A stretch of DNA of 64,000 nt. Source: Streptomyces sp. DH24. Lineage in GTDB: Bacteria > Actinomycetota > Actinomycetes > Streptomycetales > Streptomycetaceae. The position numbers and the translations under genes were made by a program. Position 1 is the first letter of the stretch. Every line of letters starts with the position of its first letter. Shown here piece by piece: positions 8,729-17,339 of this stretch. The notes under the pieces are model-generated. The model was not told where the DNA came from, ran no database searches, and saw nothing but the letters and a program-made list of their open reading frames with translations. The stretch is from contig NZ_JARVKW010000027.1 in NCBI RefSeq assembly GCF_029813775.1, positions 1-64,000 on the forward strand. The letters run 5' to 3'.

Positions 8729-10228
8729 GTGTCCCAGCACATAGACAAGCCCCGTACCACCGCAGTGATCCTGGCTGGTGGTACCGGTCAGCGCGTGGGT
8801 CTGTCGATCCCCAAGCAGCTGCTGAAGATCGCCGGCAAGGCAGTCATCGAGCACACCCTGACCACCTTCGAGAAGGCCGACTCGATCGACGACATCATCG
8901 TCCTGATGGCGCCGGGCTACGTGCCCGATGTCGAGAAGATCGTCGCCAAGGCCGGGTTCAAGAAGGTCTCCAGGGTCATCGAGGGCGGCGCCACGCGGAA
9001 CGAGACCACCGAGCGCGCCATCTCCGCCCTGCGCGAGGGCCTCGGCGAGGGCGAGGACCTCAACGTCCTCTTCCACGACGCCGTGCGCCCGCTGCTGTCG
9101 CAGCGCGTCATCGACGACTGCGTCGCCGCGCTGGACCGCTACCAGGCCGTCGACGTCGCCATCCCGTCCGCGGACACCATCATCGTGACCCGCACGCACG
9201 GCGAGGACGGCGAGTTCATCACCGAGATCCCGGACCGCTCCCGGCTGCGCCGCGGCCAGACGCCGCAGGCCTTCAAGCTGTCCACGATCCGCCGCGCCTA
9301 CGAGGTCGCCGCCGGCGACCCCAACTTCCAGGCCACGGACGACTGCTCGGTCGTGCTCAAGTACCTGCCGGACGTGCCGATCCACGTCGTCGCGGGTGAC
9401 GAGTACAACATGAAGGTCACCCAGCCCGTCGACGTCTTCATCGCCGACAAGCTGTTCCAGCTGGCCTCCACGGCCACGCCCGAGCAGAACGGCGAGGAGG
9501 CCTACCGCGAGCTGCTGACCGGCAAGACCCTGGTCGTCTTCGGCGGTTCGTACGGCATCGGCAAGGACATCGCCGAACTCGCCGAGTCCTACGGGGCCAC
9601 GGTGTACGCGCTGGGCCGCTCCACCACCGGCACCCACGTGGAGAACCCGGAGGAGGTCGACGACGCGCTGTCCAAGGCGTACGCCGAGACCGGGCGCATC
9701 GACTTCGTCGTCAACACCGCGGGCGTGCTGCGCATCGGCAAGCTGGCCGAGACCGACAACGCCACCATCGAGGAGGCGCTGAAGGTCAACTACCTGGCCC
9801 CGGTGCAGATCGCCCGCTCCTCGTACAAGTACCTGGCCGAGACCAAGGGCCAGCTGCTGCTGTACACCTCCAGCAGCTACACGCGGGGCCGGGCCGAGTA
9901 CAGCCTGTACTCCTCGACCAAGGCCGCCATGGTGAATCTCACCCAGGCGCTCTCGGACGAGTGGGCAGGCGAGGGCGTTCGTGTGAACTGCGTCAACCCG
10001 GAGCGCACGGCCACGCCGATGCGCACCAAGGCCTTCGGCCAGGAGCCGCAGGGCAGCCTGCTGTCCTCCGCGGCCGTGGCCCGTACCTCGCTCGACGTGC
10101 TGCTTTCCGAGCTCACCGGGCACGTGATCGACGTCCGACAGCAGGACCCGACGGCGGCGGCCGGGAAGGCCTCCGGCTTCGAGCAGGCCCTGGCCAGTGT
10201 TCTTGACCGGCAGGACGGCGTGGCATAA
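8729..10228 (+). CDS. Bifunctional ribitol-5-phosphate cytidylyltransferase / SDR reductase (CDP-ribitol synthase)
   Basis: The 499-residue fusion would reduce ribulose-5-phosphate to ribitol-5-phosphate with its C-terminal domain and activate it to CDP-ribitol with its N-terminal domain. This follows the Haemophilus Bcs1/Acs1 proteins, which have the same domain order. The N-terminal IspD/TarI-like domain (~10-240) has AVILAGGTGQRVG, PKQLL and FHDAVRPLL. The SDR domain (~265-490) has GGSYGIG (272-278), NTAG and the catalytic Ser cluster with Y394xxxK398. The start is GTG 8729, preceded by AAGGTAGG. Genuine IspD is unlikely because of the fused SDR and the neighbouring TagF-like polymerases. 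It would feed CDP-ribitol to the polymerase encoded next. Low-GC leader DNA on both sides may point to transfer. Confidence 0.85.
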   Translation: MSQHIDKPRTTAVILAGGTGQRVGLSIPKQLLKIAGKAVIEHTLTTFEKADSIDDIIVLMAPGYVPDVEKIVAKAGFKKVSRVIEGGATRNETTERAISALREGLGEGEDLNVLFHDAVRPLLSQRVIDDCVAALDRYQAVDVAIPSADTIIVTRTHGEDGEFITEIPDRSRLRRGQTPQAFKLSTIRRAYEVAAGDPNFQATDDCSVVLKYLPDVPIHVVAGDEYNMKVTQPVDVFIADKLFQLASTATPEQNGEEAYRELLTGKTLVVFGGSYGIGKDIAELAESYGATVYALGRSTTGTHVENPEEVDDALSKAYAETGRIDFVVNTAGVLRIGKLAETDNATIEEALKVNYLAPVQIARSSYKYLAETKGQLLLYTSSSYTRGRAEYSLYSSTKAAMVNLTQALSDEWAGEGVRVNCVNPERTATPMRTKAFGQEPQGSLLSSAAVARTSLDVLLSELTGHVIDVRQQDPTAAAGKASGFEQALASVLDRQDGVA

Positions 10229-10254
10229 TCAACTTCAAATAGCCTTCTGATATT

Positions 10255-10299
10255 CAGGCCTCTGTGGCTGCCCGTTCGCGGAGCATTCACAGGGGCCTG
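10255..10299 (+). promoter_or_regulatory. Hairpin between CDP-ribitol synthase and polymerase genes
   Basis: CAGGCCTCTGTG (10255-10266) pairs with CACAGGGGCCTG (10288-10299), with one G-U pair. The right arm contains a motif, CGGAGCRTTCACAGGG, that recurs about 36 bases downstream (ending near 10330). It could be a partial terminator or a regulated spacer; there is no clear T-run. Confidence 0.45.
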
Positions 10300-10387
10300 A
10301 GTCCGTAAATTTCCCGGAGCGTTCACAGGGTCTTTTCCGGACTTTCTCGGCTTTGACAACCGGCACCCCTCTCAGAGCAGGTTCTCC

Positions 10388-12493
10388 GTGATATCCACCG
10401 CTATTCGCGTCGCCCGCGTGGGCAGCGCGGCCGAGCTGGCCGCGGCGGCCCTCATGATGCTGGGCTTCCCGGCACTCATGCTGGCCGCGCTCGTCCCGAG
10501 CGTTCCCGCCTTCGCGGCCGCGGCCGCCGTGACGTACCTGGCGGACCACTATCTGCACCGCAGGGGCAGCTACCTGGTCAACCGCCTCAGCAAGGTGCGC
10601 GCCGGTCTGTCGATCCGCTTCCTGATCCGCCAGCTGCTGCTGATCCTGCTGCTGGCCCGGCTGTCCCTCGCGGACAACCTGATCTACTACGGCGCCATAG
10701 CGTGCTTCATCGCCTTCTACGGCCTCCAGGCACCGCACGGCGCCCTGGTCACGCTGATCCGCAACCGCCGCAAGATGCCGGTCGCCACCCGCAACGTCGA
10801 CCTGGCCGCCCGGCTCCGCATCCCGGACGCCCCGCCGCGCCGGCTGCTGCACCGCTCCGCCGAGAAGATGCTCCACCTCGACCTCTTCGCGGTGGCCGGC
10901 ATCGTGACCGCCGCGGGCCTGGAGACGTCCGTGCCCGGGTTCGTGGGCATCGGTCTCACGGTGGCGCTGGCCGTGGCGTACGTCGCCGCGCTGCTGCCGT
11001 TCGTCCGGGCCACGCGGATCCCGCCGCGCGCCGAGATCGTCCTCGCCGCGGTCGACGACTGGCTGGCCGAGTACCGGCCGGAGACGGTGCTCTACTTCTC
11101 CGGTTCCAGGGACTCCGCGTACCAGGTCAACATGTGGCTGGAAACGATGGAGCAGCTGGACACCAGGCCGCTGATCATCCTCCGCGAGCGGGCCATACTG
11201 AACAACCTCGCGCCCACCACGGTCCCCGTCATCTGCGTGCCCGGAGGGGTGCACCTGATGAACATGGACCTGTCCACGGTGCGGGTGGCGCTCTACGCGG
11301 CGAACGTCGGCAAGAACATCCACCTGCTGCGCGTGCCCACCATGAAGCACGTCTTCATCGGCCACGGCGACAGCGACAAGCTGGCCAGCGTCAACCCGTA
11401 CAGCAAGGTCTACGACGAGGTGTGGACGGCCGGCCGCGCGGGCCGCGACCGCTACGCCATCGCCGACGTCGGCGTCCGCGACGACGACATCGTGGAGGTC
11501 GGCCGCCCGCAGCTCGCGCCGATCGAGACCTGGCAGGGCACCGCCCCCGACGGACGCTGCCCCACCGTGCTGTACGCGCCGACCTGGGAGGGCTGGGACG
11601 ACAACCCCGGCAACACCTCGATCCTGCTCGCCGGCGAGAACATCGTGCGGCGGCTGGTGACCGCCGACCCGCCGGTCCGCGTGCTGTACAAGCCGCACCC
11701 GTTCACCGGCACCCGCAGCCCGCTCGCCAAGGCCGCCCACCAGCGGATCACCGACCTCGTGACGCAGGCCGCCGCCGAGCGCGCCGCCGACCCCCGCTTC
11801 GTCGCCGACACGGCCGCGCAGACCGCCGCACGGGCCGAGCTGGCCCGTATCGAGGCCCGCCTCGCCGAACTGGCCGGCGGCACCGAGAAGGGCGACGAGG
11901 CCGAGGCCTCCCGGGACGGCATCGTGGACGTGGCCCGGCACGAGGAGACCGCCCGGCTGCGCGCCGAGTGGAACGACGCCTACTGGCGCTCCTTCCCGAC
12001 CTGGGAGCACCGCGTCATCACGGGCGCCCAGCCCCGCCTGTACGACTGCTTCAACGTGTCCGACGCGATGGTCTCCGACATCTCCAGCGTGGTCTCGGAC
12101 TTCATCGCCAGCGGCAAGCCGTACGCGGTCACGGACTCCGCCGAGCTGGGTGTGGAGGAGTTCAAGCGGCAGAACACCGCGGTGCGGGCCGCCGTGATCC
12201 TGTCCAACAGCGCCGTCGAGCTGGACGCGCTGCTCGCCGCCGTCCGCGACCCGGCCGCCGACGCGCTGGCCGAGGACCGCAAGGAGCTCAAGCAGTACCT
12301 GCTGGGCCCGGACGAGCCGGAGTCCATCGACCAGTTCAACACCGCCGTGGCGAACCTCGCCCTGAAGGCCGAGACGCGCAATGTCGGCCAGGCCACCCGG
12401 CTCGCCGCCGCCGAGGCGGAGACCGGGCTGGCCGAGGCGATGCCCGCGCAGCGGGTGACCGCGACGGGCGACACCGACCTGCCCGCGGGCTGA
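10388..12493 (+). CDS. CDP-glycerol/CDP-ribitol phosphotransferase (TagF/TarL-like polymerase)
   Basis: A 701-residue membrane-linked enzyme predicted to transfer polyol-phosphate units from CDP-polyol to a growing teichoic acid chain. Hydrophobic segments occupy residues ~12-55, ~75-120 and ~165-215. The catalytic part follows, with GHGDSDK, the YAPTWEGWDDNPGNTS motif, KPHPFTGTRS and the VSDISSVVSDFI signature of the glycerophosphotransferase family. A charged Ala/Glu-rich helix (~470-520) is inserted between the last two motifs. The GTG at 10388 has only a weak GAGCAGG upstream. It follows the CDP-ribitol synthase by 159 bases, which suggests ribitol-phosphate as substrate; glycerol-phosphate is the alternative. 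It is paralogous to the gene ending at 13422. Confidence 0.85.
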   Translation: MISTAIRVARVGSAAELAAAALMMLGFPALMLAALVPSVPAFAAAAAVTYLADHYLHRRGSYLVNRLSKVRAGLSIRFLIRQLLLILLLARLSLADNLIYYGAIACFIAFYGLQAPHGALVTLIRNRRKMPVATRNVDLAARLRIPDAPPRRLLHRSAEKMLHLDLFAVAGIVTAAGLETSVPGFVGIGLTVALAVAYVAALLPFVRATRIPPRAEIVLAAVDDWLAEYRPETVLYFSGSRDSAYQVNMWLETMEQLDTRPLIILRERAILNNLAPTTVPVICVPGGVHLMNMDLSTVRVALYAANVGKNIHLLRVPTMKHVFIGHGDSDKLASVNPYSKVYDEVWTAGRAGRDRYAIADVGVRDDDIVEVGRPQLAPIETWQGTAPDGRCPTVLYAPTWEGWDDNPGNTSILLAGENIVRRLVTADPPVRVLYKPHPFTGTRSPLAKAAHQRITDLVTQAAAERAADPRFVADTAAQTAARAELARIEARLAELAGGTEKGDEAEASRDGIVDVARHEETARLRAEWNDAYWRSFPTWEHRVITGAQPRLYDCFNVSDAMVSDISSVVSDFIASGKPYAVTDSAELGVEEFKRQNTAVRAAVILSNSAVELDALLAAVRDPAADALAEDRKELKQYLLGPDEPESIDQFNTAVANLALKAETRNVGQATRLAAAEAETGLAEAMPAQRVTATGDTDLPAG

Positions 12494-12514
12494 TCCGCCC
12501 GGACTCACACGGAG

Positions 12515-12558
12515 GGCCCGGTCCCCGGCGAGAGATCTCGCCGGGGACCGGGCCTTTT
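12515..12558 (+). terminator. Rho-independent terminator after first polymerase
   Basis: A perfect 18-bp stem (12515-12532 with 12537-12554) with an AGAT tetraloop is followed by TTTTC. This is the strongest terminator in the window and closes the CDP-ribitol synthase/polymerase unit. Confidence 0.93.
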
Positions 12559-12583
12559 CGGCCTTCTTACCGTATTCACGGGC

Positions 12584-13453
12584 ATGTCCACCCAACCCCG
12601 GCCGTCCAACGCCCGTCTCGGCGCGCCGAAGTCGATGTGGGGCCGCACGCTGGAGCGCACGGACGTGTTCTCGTCCGCCATCAAGTTCACGCTCAGCGCG
12701 CAGAAGCTGTTCCGCCGCGAGCTGCTGACCCGGCACGGCATGCGGTTCGACGAGTCGCTGTTCACGGGCGAGGACGCGCTGTTCACGATGGAGGCGTATC
12801 TGCGGGCCGACGGGGTGTCCGTGATCGCCGACCACACCTGCTACTACCTGGTGGGCCGCACCGACGGAAAACACGTCACCAAGAGCGGCGACCACACCCT
12901 GCGCTTCGACTCCGCGCGGGCCCTGATGAACCTGATCGCCGAACTGGTGCCCGCCGGTGACCGGCGCGACCTGCTCATGGTGCGGCCGTTCGTCGTCACG
13001 CTGCTGGGGCAGTTCGGGCCGAAGTACCTCAAGGACGGCGAGGACGTACGGCGCCGGAAGCTGGAGCTGGCCGGGCCGCTGATGGACGCCCACTGGACCG
13101 AGGGCGTCGCCCGCCACCTCAAGGTGCACGAGCGGCTGCGGCTGCATCTGGTCGCCGAGCGGCGGCCCGACCTGCTGGCGGACGTCGTGGCGTTCGTGGC
13201 GGCGAAGAAGCGGGCGGCGGCCCTCCTGGAGAAGAAGGGCCGCCGCCTCTACCTTGCCTATCCGCACTTCCGTGACCGCCGCGCCGGCATACCCGACGCC
13301 GTCTACCTCGCCGCGCCGCGGGAGGCCCGCGCCTACCCGGGCTACCGCGAGGGCGGGTTCGACTCCTTCGTGCGGCGGGCCGCCCGCAGGGCGCGCCGAC
13401 TGCTGCCGCCGAAGGACGACGTCACGCCGGGAGGGACGGCTGCTGCGGCATGA
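12584..13453 (+). CDS. Glycosyltransferase family 2 C-terminal fragment (N-terminal catalytic half missing)
   Basis: The 289-residue product matches what usually follows the GT-A core in wall-polymer GT2 enzymes: SAQKLFRRELLTRHGMRFDE, then LFTGEDALFTMEAYLRAD and CYYLVGRTDG, and a helical/basic C-terminal part. The nucleotide-sugar-binding beginning (the usual VSVVVPxYN and DDGS/DxD motifs) is absent. The frame starts just 26 bases after a strong terminator, with no good ribosome-binding site. I infer a decayed or truncated gene, perhaps still making an inactive protein. Codon bias remains Streptomyces-like. The 3' end overlaps the convergent polymerase gene by 32 bases. Confidence 0.6.
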   Translation: MSTQPRPSNARLGAPKSMWGRTLERTDVFSSAIKFTLSAQKLFRRELLTRHGMRFDESLFTGEDALFTMEAYLRADGVSVIADHTCYYLVGRTDGKHVTKSGDHTLRFDSARALMNLIAELVPAGDRRDLLMVRPFVVTLLGQFGPKYLKDGEDVRRRKLELAGPLMDAHWTEGVARHLKVHERLRLHLVAERRPDLLADVVAFVAAKKRAAALLEKKGRRLYLAYPHFRDRRAGIPDAVYLAAPREARAYPGYREGGFDSFVRRAARRARRLLPPKDDVTPGGTAAAA

Positions 13454-15545
13454 CCTCCTCCCGGCGCTGGCCGGGGAGGTCCGCCGCCAGGCGCGCCGCC
13501 ATGCGGGCCCGGTGCTCCCGGGCCTGGGCGCACAGCGCCTGGACGGCCGCGTTGAACCGTTCCTGCGACGACGGCTCGGCCGGGCCCAGCAGGCGCAGCT
13601 TCAACGCGGCGCGCTCCTCGGCCAGTTCGTCCAGCTCGGGCCGGCGGACCGTCTCCAGCAGCGCGGGCACCCCGGCCGCGTCCGGCGTCAGCACGGTCGC
13701 CGCCGCCACCGTCGGGAAGGCCGCGCGGAACGCGTCCTCGTCCAGCCCGCTGGTGTTCGCCACGGCGTACGGCTTGCCGCTCGCCAGGAAGTCGCTGATC
13801 ACGCTGGACACGTCGCTGATCAGCAGGTCGGCCCTGTTGAAGCAGGCGTACAGCGCGGGCCGGGCGGCGGTGACGATCTGGTGCTCCCACTCGGGCAGCG
13901 ACGCCCAGTACGCCTCCTCCCAGGCGGCCGTCGCCCGGGTCACGGCGTCCGCGCGGCCCGGCTCCGGCGTGGACTGGATCAGCATCCGCTCCAGCTGGTC
14001 GGCGCCCCGGCGGAACGCGGACACGGTGAGCCGGTCCAGCTCCTCGGTGCGGCGCGCCAGTTCGAGTTCGGCGTCGGCCGAGGGGCGCGGTCCGGTCCGG
14101 CCCCGGTTCGCCGCCCGGATGAGCTCCCGGATCCGCTGGTCGGCGGCGCCCGCACGCGGGTCGACCGACCCCGTCAGCGGATGCGGCTTGTACAGCAGCC
14201 GCACGCCCGGGTCGGCGACCAGCGCCCGCACCAGGTTCTCGCCGGCCTCGATCACCGACGTGTTGCCCGGGTTGCCGTCCCAGCCCTCCCAGGTCGGCGC
14301 GTACAGCACCGTCGTGTAGGCACCGGTCGGCGGGCCCGCGTACGGCCGTACCGCGTCCAGCTGCGGGCGGCCGGTCTCCACCACGTCCTTGTCCTCGACG
14401 CCGACGTCGGCGAGCGCGTACCGCTCACGCGCCGCGGGACCGGCCACCCACACCTCGTCGTACGCCTTCGCGTACGGGTTGCAGGAGGACAGCTTGTCGC
14501 TCTCGCCGTGGTTGACGAAGGTGTGCCGGATCGTGGGGATGCGCAGCACCTGCGAGGTCTTGCCCGAGTTGGACGGGTGGATGAGGACCTGGAGCGTGGA
14601 GTGCTCCAGGCGCATCAGCGTGGCCACCTTCGGCAGGCAGACGATGGGGATGTCCGTCGCCGCGATCTTGTCCACCATGAACCGCTCGCGCAGCACGATG
14701 ACCGGCCGCCCGTCCAGCTTGGCGATGGGATCCAGCCACATGTTCGCCTGGTACGCCGAGGAGGCGCCGCCGGAGAAGTACAGCCCGACGGTCGGCCGGT
14801 ACTCCGCGAGCCACGCGTCGAACCAATCGAGCACTTCCTGCTCGCCCGCCGGACGGCGGCTCGGCAGCAGCCGCACCAGCAGCGCGGCCAGGCCCGCCAG
14901 GGTGAGCACGAGGGACAGCGAGACACCGATCGCCGCCTGGTACGCGGCGTCGGTCACGGCCGTGACCAGCAGCCCCGCGGTCGCGGGCAGGCCGAAGAGG
15001 AGCAGCCGCTCGCCGGGGCGGCGCAGCAGGCGGTGCGGTGCGGGGGTCAGGCGCAGCGCCGAGGCGTCGATGTTGCGGGTGACGACGGGCAGCGTGCGGG
15101 TGCGGCGTACCAGGACGGAGACCGCCTGGACGGCGCAGTGCAGCCCGTAGAAGAACAGCAGGCCGACGAGGAGGACGGCGTACTCGGTCTCCCGGTCCTG
15201 TTCCCCGAGGCGCAGCAGGCCGGCCACGATGAGCAGGTCGCGCAGCACGTGCCGCACGGTGACGTCCGCGTGCGACTTGGCGAACAGCGTCAGCATGCCG
15301 CGCTGCCAGCGGTACACGACGCCCTCGACCGCCAGGGACACGACGGTCGCGGTCACCAGGAGCGCGATGTCCGGGCGGAGGGCGGCCAGCGCCTGCGCGG
15401 CGAAGGCGGCGGCCAGGGTGGCGATGACGAGCAGCTTGGCGACGGTCTGCCGGTGGGGCAGCCGCCGTCTCGTCGTGGGCTCCGACGAGGTCGGGGCTAT
15501 CGAGGTCCGGCGTCCGGGACGCCGGCGGGCGGAGGGTAGGGGCAC
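13422..15545 (-). CDS. Second CDP-glycerol/CDP-ribitol phosphotransferase-like polymerase
   Basis: A 707-residue paralog of the polymerase at 10388 on the opposite strand. It has the same plan: N-terminal membrane segments (~36-60, ~100-135, ~170-225), then YFSGGASSAYQANMWLDPI, NHGESDK, YAPTWEGWDGNPGNTS, KPHPLTGS and LISDVSSVISDFLASGKPYA. The start is a GTG (15545) with GGAG about 10 bases upstream. The two paralogs could act in sequence (primase and polymerase, as TagB and TagF do) or make different polymers. It lies downstream of the pyruvyl transferase gene on the same strand, 169 bases away with a Streptomyces-type palindromic repeat between. Confidence 0.85.
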   Translation of the reverse strand: MPLPSARRRPGRRTSIAPTSSEPTTRRRLPHRQTVAKLLVIATLAAAFAAQALAALRPDIALLVTATVVSLAVEGVVYRWQRGMLTLFAKSHADVTVRHVLRDLLIVAGLLRLGEQDRETEYAVLLVGLLFFYGLHCAVQAVSVLVRRTRTLPVVTRNIDASALRLTPAPHRLLRRPGERLLLFGLPATAGLLVTAVTDAAYQAAIGVSLSLVLTLAGLAALLVRLLPSRRPAGEQEVLDWFDAWLAEYRPTVGLYFSGGASSAYQANMWLDPIAKLDGRPVIVLRERFMVDKIAATDIPIVCLPKVATLMRLEHSTLQVLIHPSNSGKTSQVLRIPTIRHTFVNHGESDKLSSCNPYAKAYDEVWVAGPAARERYALADVGVEDKDVVETGRPQLDAVRPYAGPPTGAYTTVLYAPTWEGWDGNPGNTSVIEAGENLVRALVADPGVRLLYKPHPLTGSVDPRAGAADQRIRELIRAANRGRTGPRPSADAELELARRTEELDRLTVSAFRRGADQLERMLIQSTPEPGRADAVTRATAAWEEAYWASLPEWEHQIVTAARPALYACFNRADLLISDVSSVISDFLASGKPYAVANTSGLDEDAFRAAFPTVAAATVLTPDAAGVPALLETVRRPELDELAEERAALKLRLLGPAEPSSQERFNAAVQALCAQAREHRARMAARLAADLPGQRREEVMPQQPSLPA

Positions 15546-15674
15546 TGCGGGAACTCCAGGGGTCGTCGCGAGACGTGCTCCAGGGTTAACGCCGGCCGGC
15601 CATCGGACGACACGCGCGTGTACATGCCTGGGAGGTGTCGCGGAGTCTACGGCTCCGAATCGACCCCGTTCCAG

Positions 15675-15709
15675 TCCCCTCCCCCCAGCGCCGGCGGGGG
15701 TGCCCCTCC
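15675..15709 (-). repeat. GC-rich palindromic repeat common in Streptomyces intergenic DNA
   Basis: Read on the minus strand this is GGAGGGGCACC, then CCCGCC, a palindromic centre and GGGGGGAGG. It sits six bases past the stop of the pyruvyl transferase gene and can fold as a hairpin, perhaps ending transcription. A related copy lies inside the tricorn-like gene at 62491-62534. Confidence 0.5.
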
Positions 15710-15714
15710 ACCGA

Positions 15715-17175
15715 CTACGGGCGGCCGCCCTGCAGCGCCCTGCGCAGCGGCCGGCCGACCACGCGGCGCGCCTTGCGGTACACCGAGGCGGTCACCGGCG
15801 CCGCCGCGGCGGCCTTCGCGCCGGTCCTGGCGCGGGCCAGCTCCCGCTTCAGCCGCGCGTTGTCCGCGGTCAGCTCCGTGACCCTGCTGTTGAGCCAGCC
15901 GAAGCGGGCGCCGAGCTCGGCGATGCCGGTGTCGTTCCAGGGCCGGATACCCGGCGGGAACGCCAGTGACCGCATGCGCCGGTCGAAGGCGGCGCCGCCG
16001 TCGCCGTGGGTGAAGGTGTTCTGCAGCCCGTTGCGGTCCAGGAACGCCGTGAACCGTTCGAACCGCTGGTGGTGGTTGCCCGTCAGCGCGCCGAAGTCGG
16101 CCTCCTCGTACAGCGTCGCCGGGTCGACGTCGGCGGGCAGCTCGTCGATCCGCCGGTGCGGAATCTCGAAGTAGCGGCACAGCTCCAGCGTCCGGGAGTC
16201 GCCGCACAGCACCGTCGCGGGCGTGCCGGCCAGCAGGGCCGCGATGTTGCCGTGGATGCGGGAGCCGAAGGAGTAGTCGAAGGCGCGCAGGTCGTCGATC
16301 CAGGTGACCGGGTCGATGTAGACGCGGACCTTGTCCTCCCGGTACATCGGGTGGTCGGGGTGCGTCGGCATCGCGGTCACGCGCGCGTTCGGGTCGGACA
16401 GGTCCCGCCAGTGCAACTGCCGCGCGTCGCTGAGGTTCTGGCCGATGTAGCGCAGGTGCGGGTAGCGCGCGTGGGCGCGGTCGATGATCCGGCCCATGCC
16501 CTGCTTCCGCACGGCGTTGTGCGAGCCGTTGACGGCGATCCGGGAGTCGGCGGTCAGTTCCGGGACCCGCTTGCGCACGGTGAGGTCCTTGCCGTGCAGG
16601 AACAGCGATGGGCAGCCGATGACTTCGACGTCCCGGAAGCCCATGTCCTTGAGGTACTGCTCGGTGAACTCGCCGCGCACCCCGATCGAGGCGCTGCGGT
16701 CGAGCACCGCGGAGACGAACTCGCGCACCGCCGGCTCCATGGGCTTCAGCCGGGCCGGGTCGTAGCCCAGCCCGGTCTGCGCGCCGACGCCCAGCACGAC
16801 GACGGGTATCCGCAGCCTGCTGATCAGCCGTGTGAGCCGCTTCAGCTGGGGCTCGAACGACGGGCGGAAGGCGTTGGCGAGCGGCACGACGAAGGCGTCG
16901 TACTCCTGGTTGATGCGGCTCGCCGCCGAGACGTCGCTGCGGATGCCGTTGGAGACGACCTCGGTGTGCGGCGTCTGGAGGATCTTGTGCGCGGCGTCAC
17001 TGAAGATCAGGTTGCCGGAGTTGGTGGCGATCACGTCCCGGTGCAGGGCCTCCTCCACCGGAACGACGTCGTACGGGCTCTTTCCCGAACGGAGGAGGAC
17101 GCGCTTCGGGGGCAGCGCGGAACGAACGTCGCGATCTTTGGGTGCCACGCCGTTCAACGTAGGTTCACCGCTCAT
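15715..17175 (-). CDS. Polysaccharide pyruvyl transferase family protein
   Basis: This family adds pyruvate ketals from phosphoenolpyruvate to sugars of cell-wall or exopolysaccharides. The 486-residue protein has the N-terminal NSGNLIFSDAAHKIL region, VVVLGVGAQTG, SIGVRGEFTEQYLKDMG, VIGCPSLFLHG and DYSFGSRIHGNIAALLAGTP, all typical. Its C-terminus is a coiled coil (NSRVTELTADNARLKREL) and a basic tail. I chose ATG 17175 (MSGEPTLNG); the frame is open further but that extension is Arg/Pro-rich and overlaps the divergent proB promoter region. With the neighbouring polymerases it would decorate a teichoic acid or a linked glycan. The acceptor cannot be told from sequence. Confidence 0.87.
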   Translation of the reverse strand: MSGEPTLNGVAPKDRDVRSALPPKRVLLRSGKSPYDVVPVEEALHRDVIATNSGNLIFSDAAHKILQTPHTEVVSNGIRSDVSAASRINQEYDAFVVPLANAFRPSFEPQLKRLTRLISRLRIPVVVLGVGAQTGLGYDPARLKPMEPAVREFVSAVLDRSASIGVRGEFTEQYLKDMGFRDVEVIGCPSLFLHGKDLTVRKRVPELTADSRIAVNGSHNAVRKQGMGRIIDRAHARYPHLRYIGQNLSDARQLHWRDLSDPNARVTAMPTHPDHPMYREDKVRVYIDPVTWIDDLRAFDYSFGSRIHGNIAALLAGTPATVLCGDSRTLELCRYFEIPHRRIDELPADVDPATLYEEADFGALTGNHHQRFERFTAFLDRNGLQNTFTHGDGGAAFDRRMRSLAFPPGIRPWNDTGIAELGARFGWLNSRVTELTADNARLKRELARARTGAKAAAAAPVTASVYRKARRVVGRPLRRALQGGRP

Positions 17176-17291
17176 TTGATTTCTACAGGCAACCAGCACA
17201 ACCTTTTCGCCGTGTGCGGCCGGTGAGCGGCACGTCACACGGCGTGTGTCCCGGGTGGTGGACCGGCGCGCGGCGCCGGGGCCCGTTCGCG

Positions 17292-17297
17292 TAGATT
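17292..17297 (+). promoter_or_regulatory. Possible -10 box for proB
   Basis: TAGATT lies 42 bases before the proB start in the divergent region shared with the pyruvyl transferase gene. I see no convincing -35 hexamer. Confidence 0.3.
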
Positions 17298-17339
17298 GCC
17301 GAGCGGGGCACGAACGCGCACGAGGGGAAAGAAGCCAAG

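Noticed and set aside
10353..10358. Consensus -35 TTGACA before the first polymerase gene
   Set aside because: No acceptable -10 lies 16-19 bases downstream, so I do not call a promoter here.
10235..13267. 1010-codon open frame on the minus strand across the first polymerase and GT fragment
   Set aside because: It mirrors two genes with clear protein motifs and a strong terminator; its own translation has no domain features.
13254..15539. 761-codon open frame on + opposite the second polymerase
   Set aside because: The minus-strand product carries all TagF-family motifs; the + frame is Arg/Gly/Val-rich shadow sequence.
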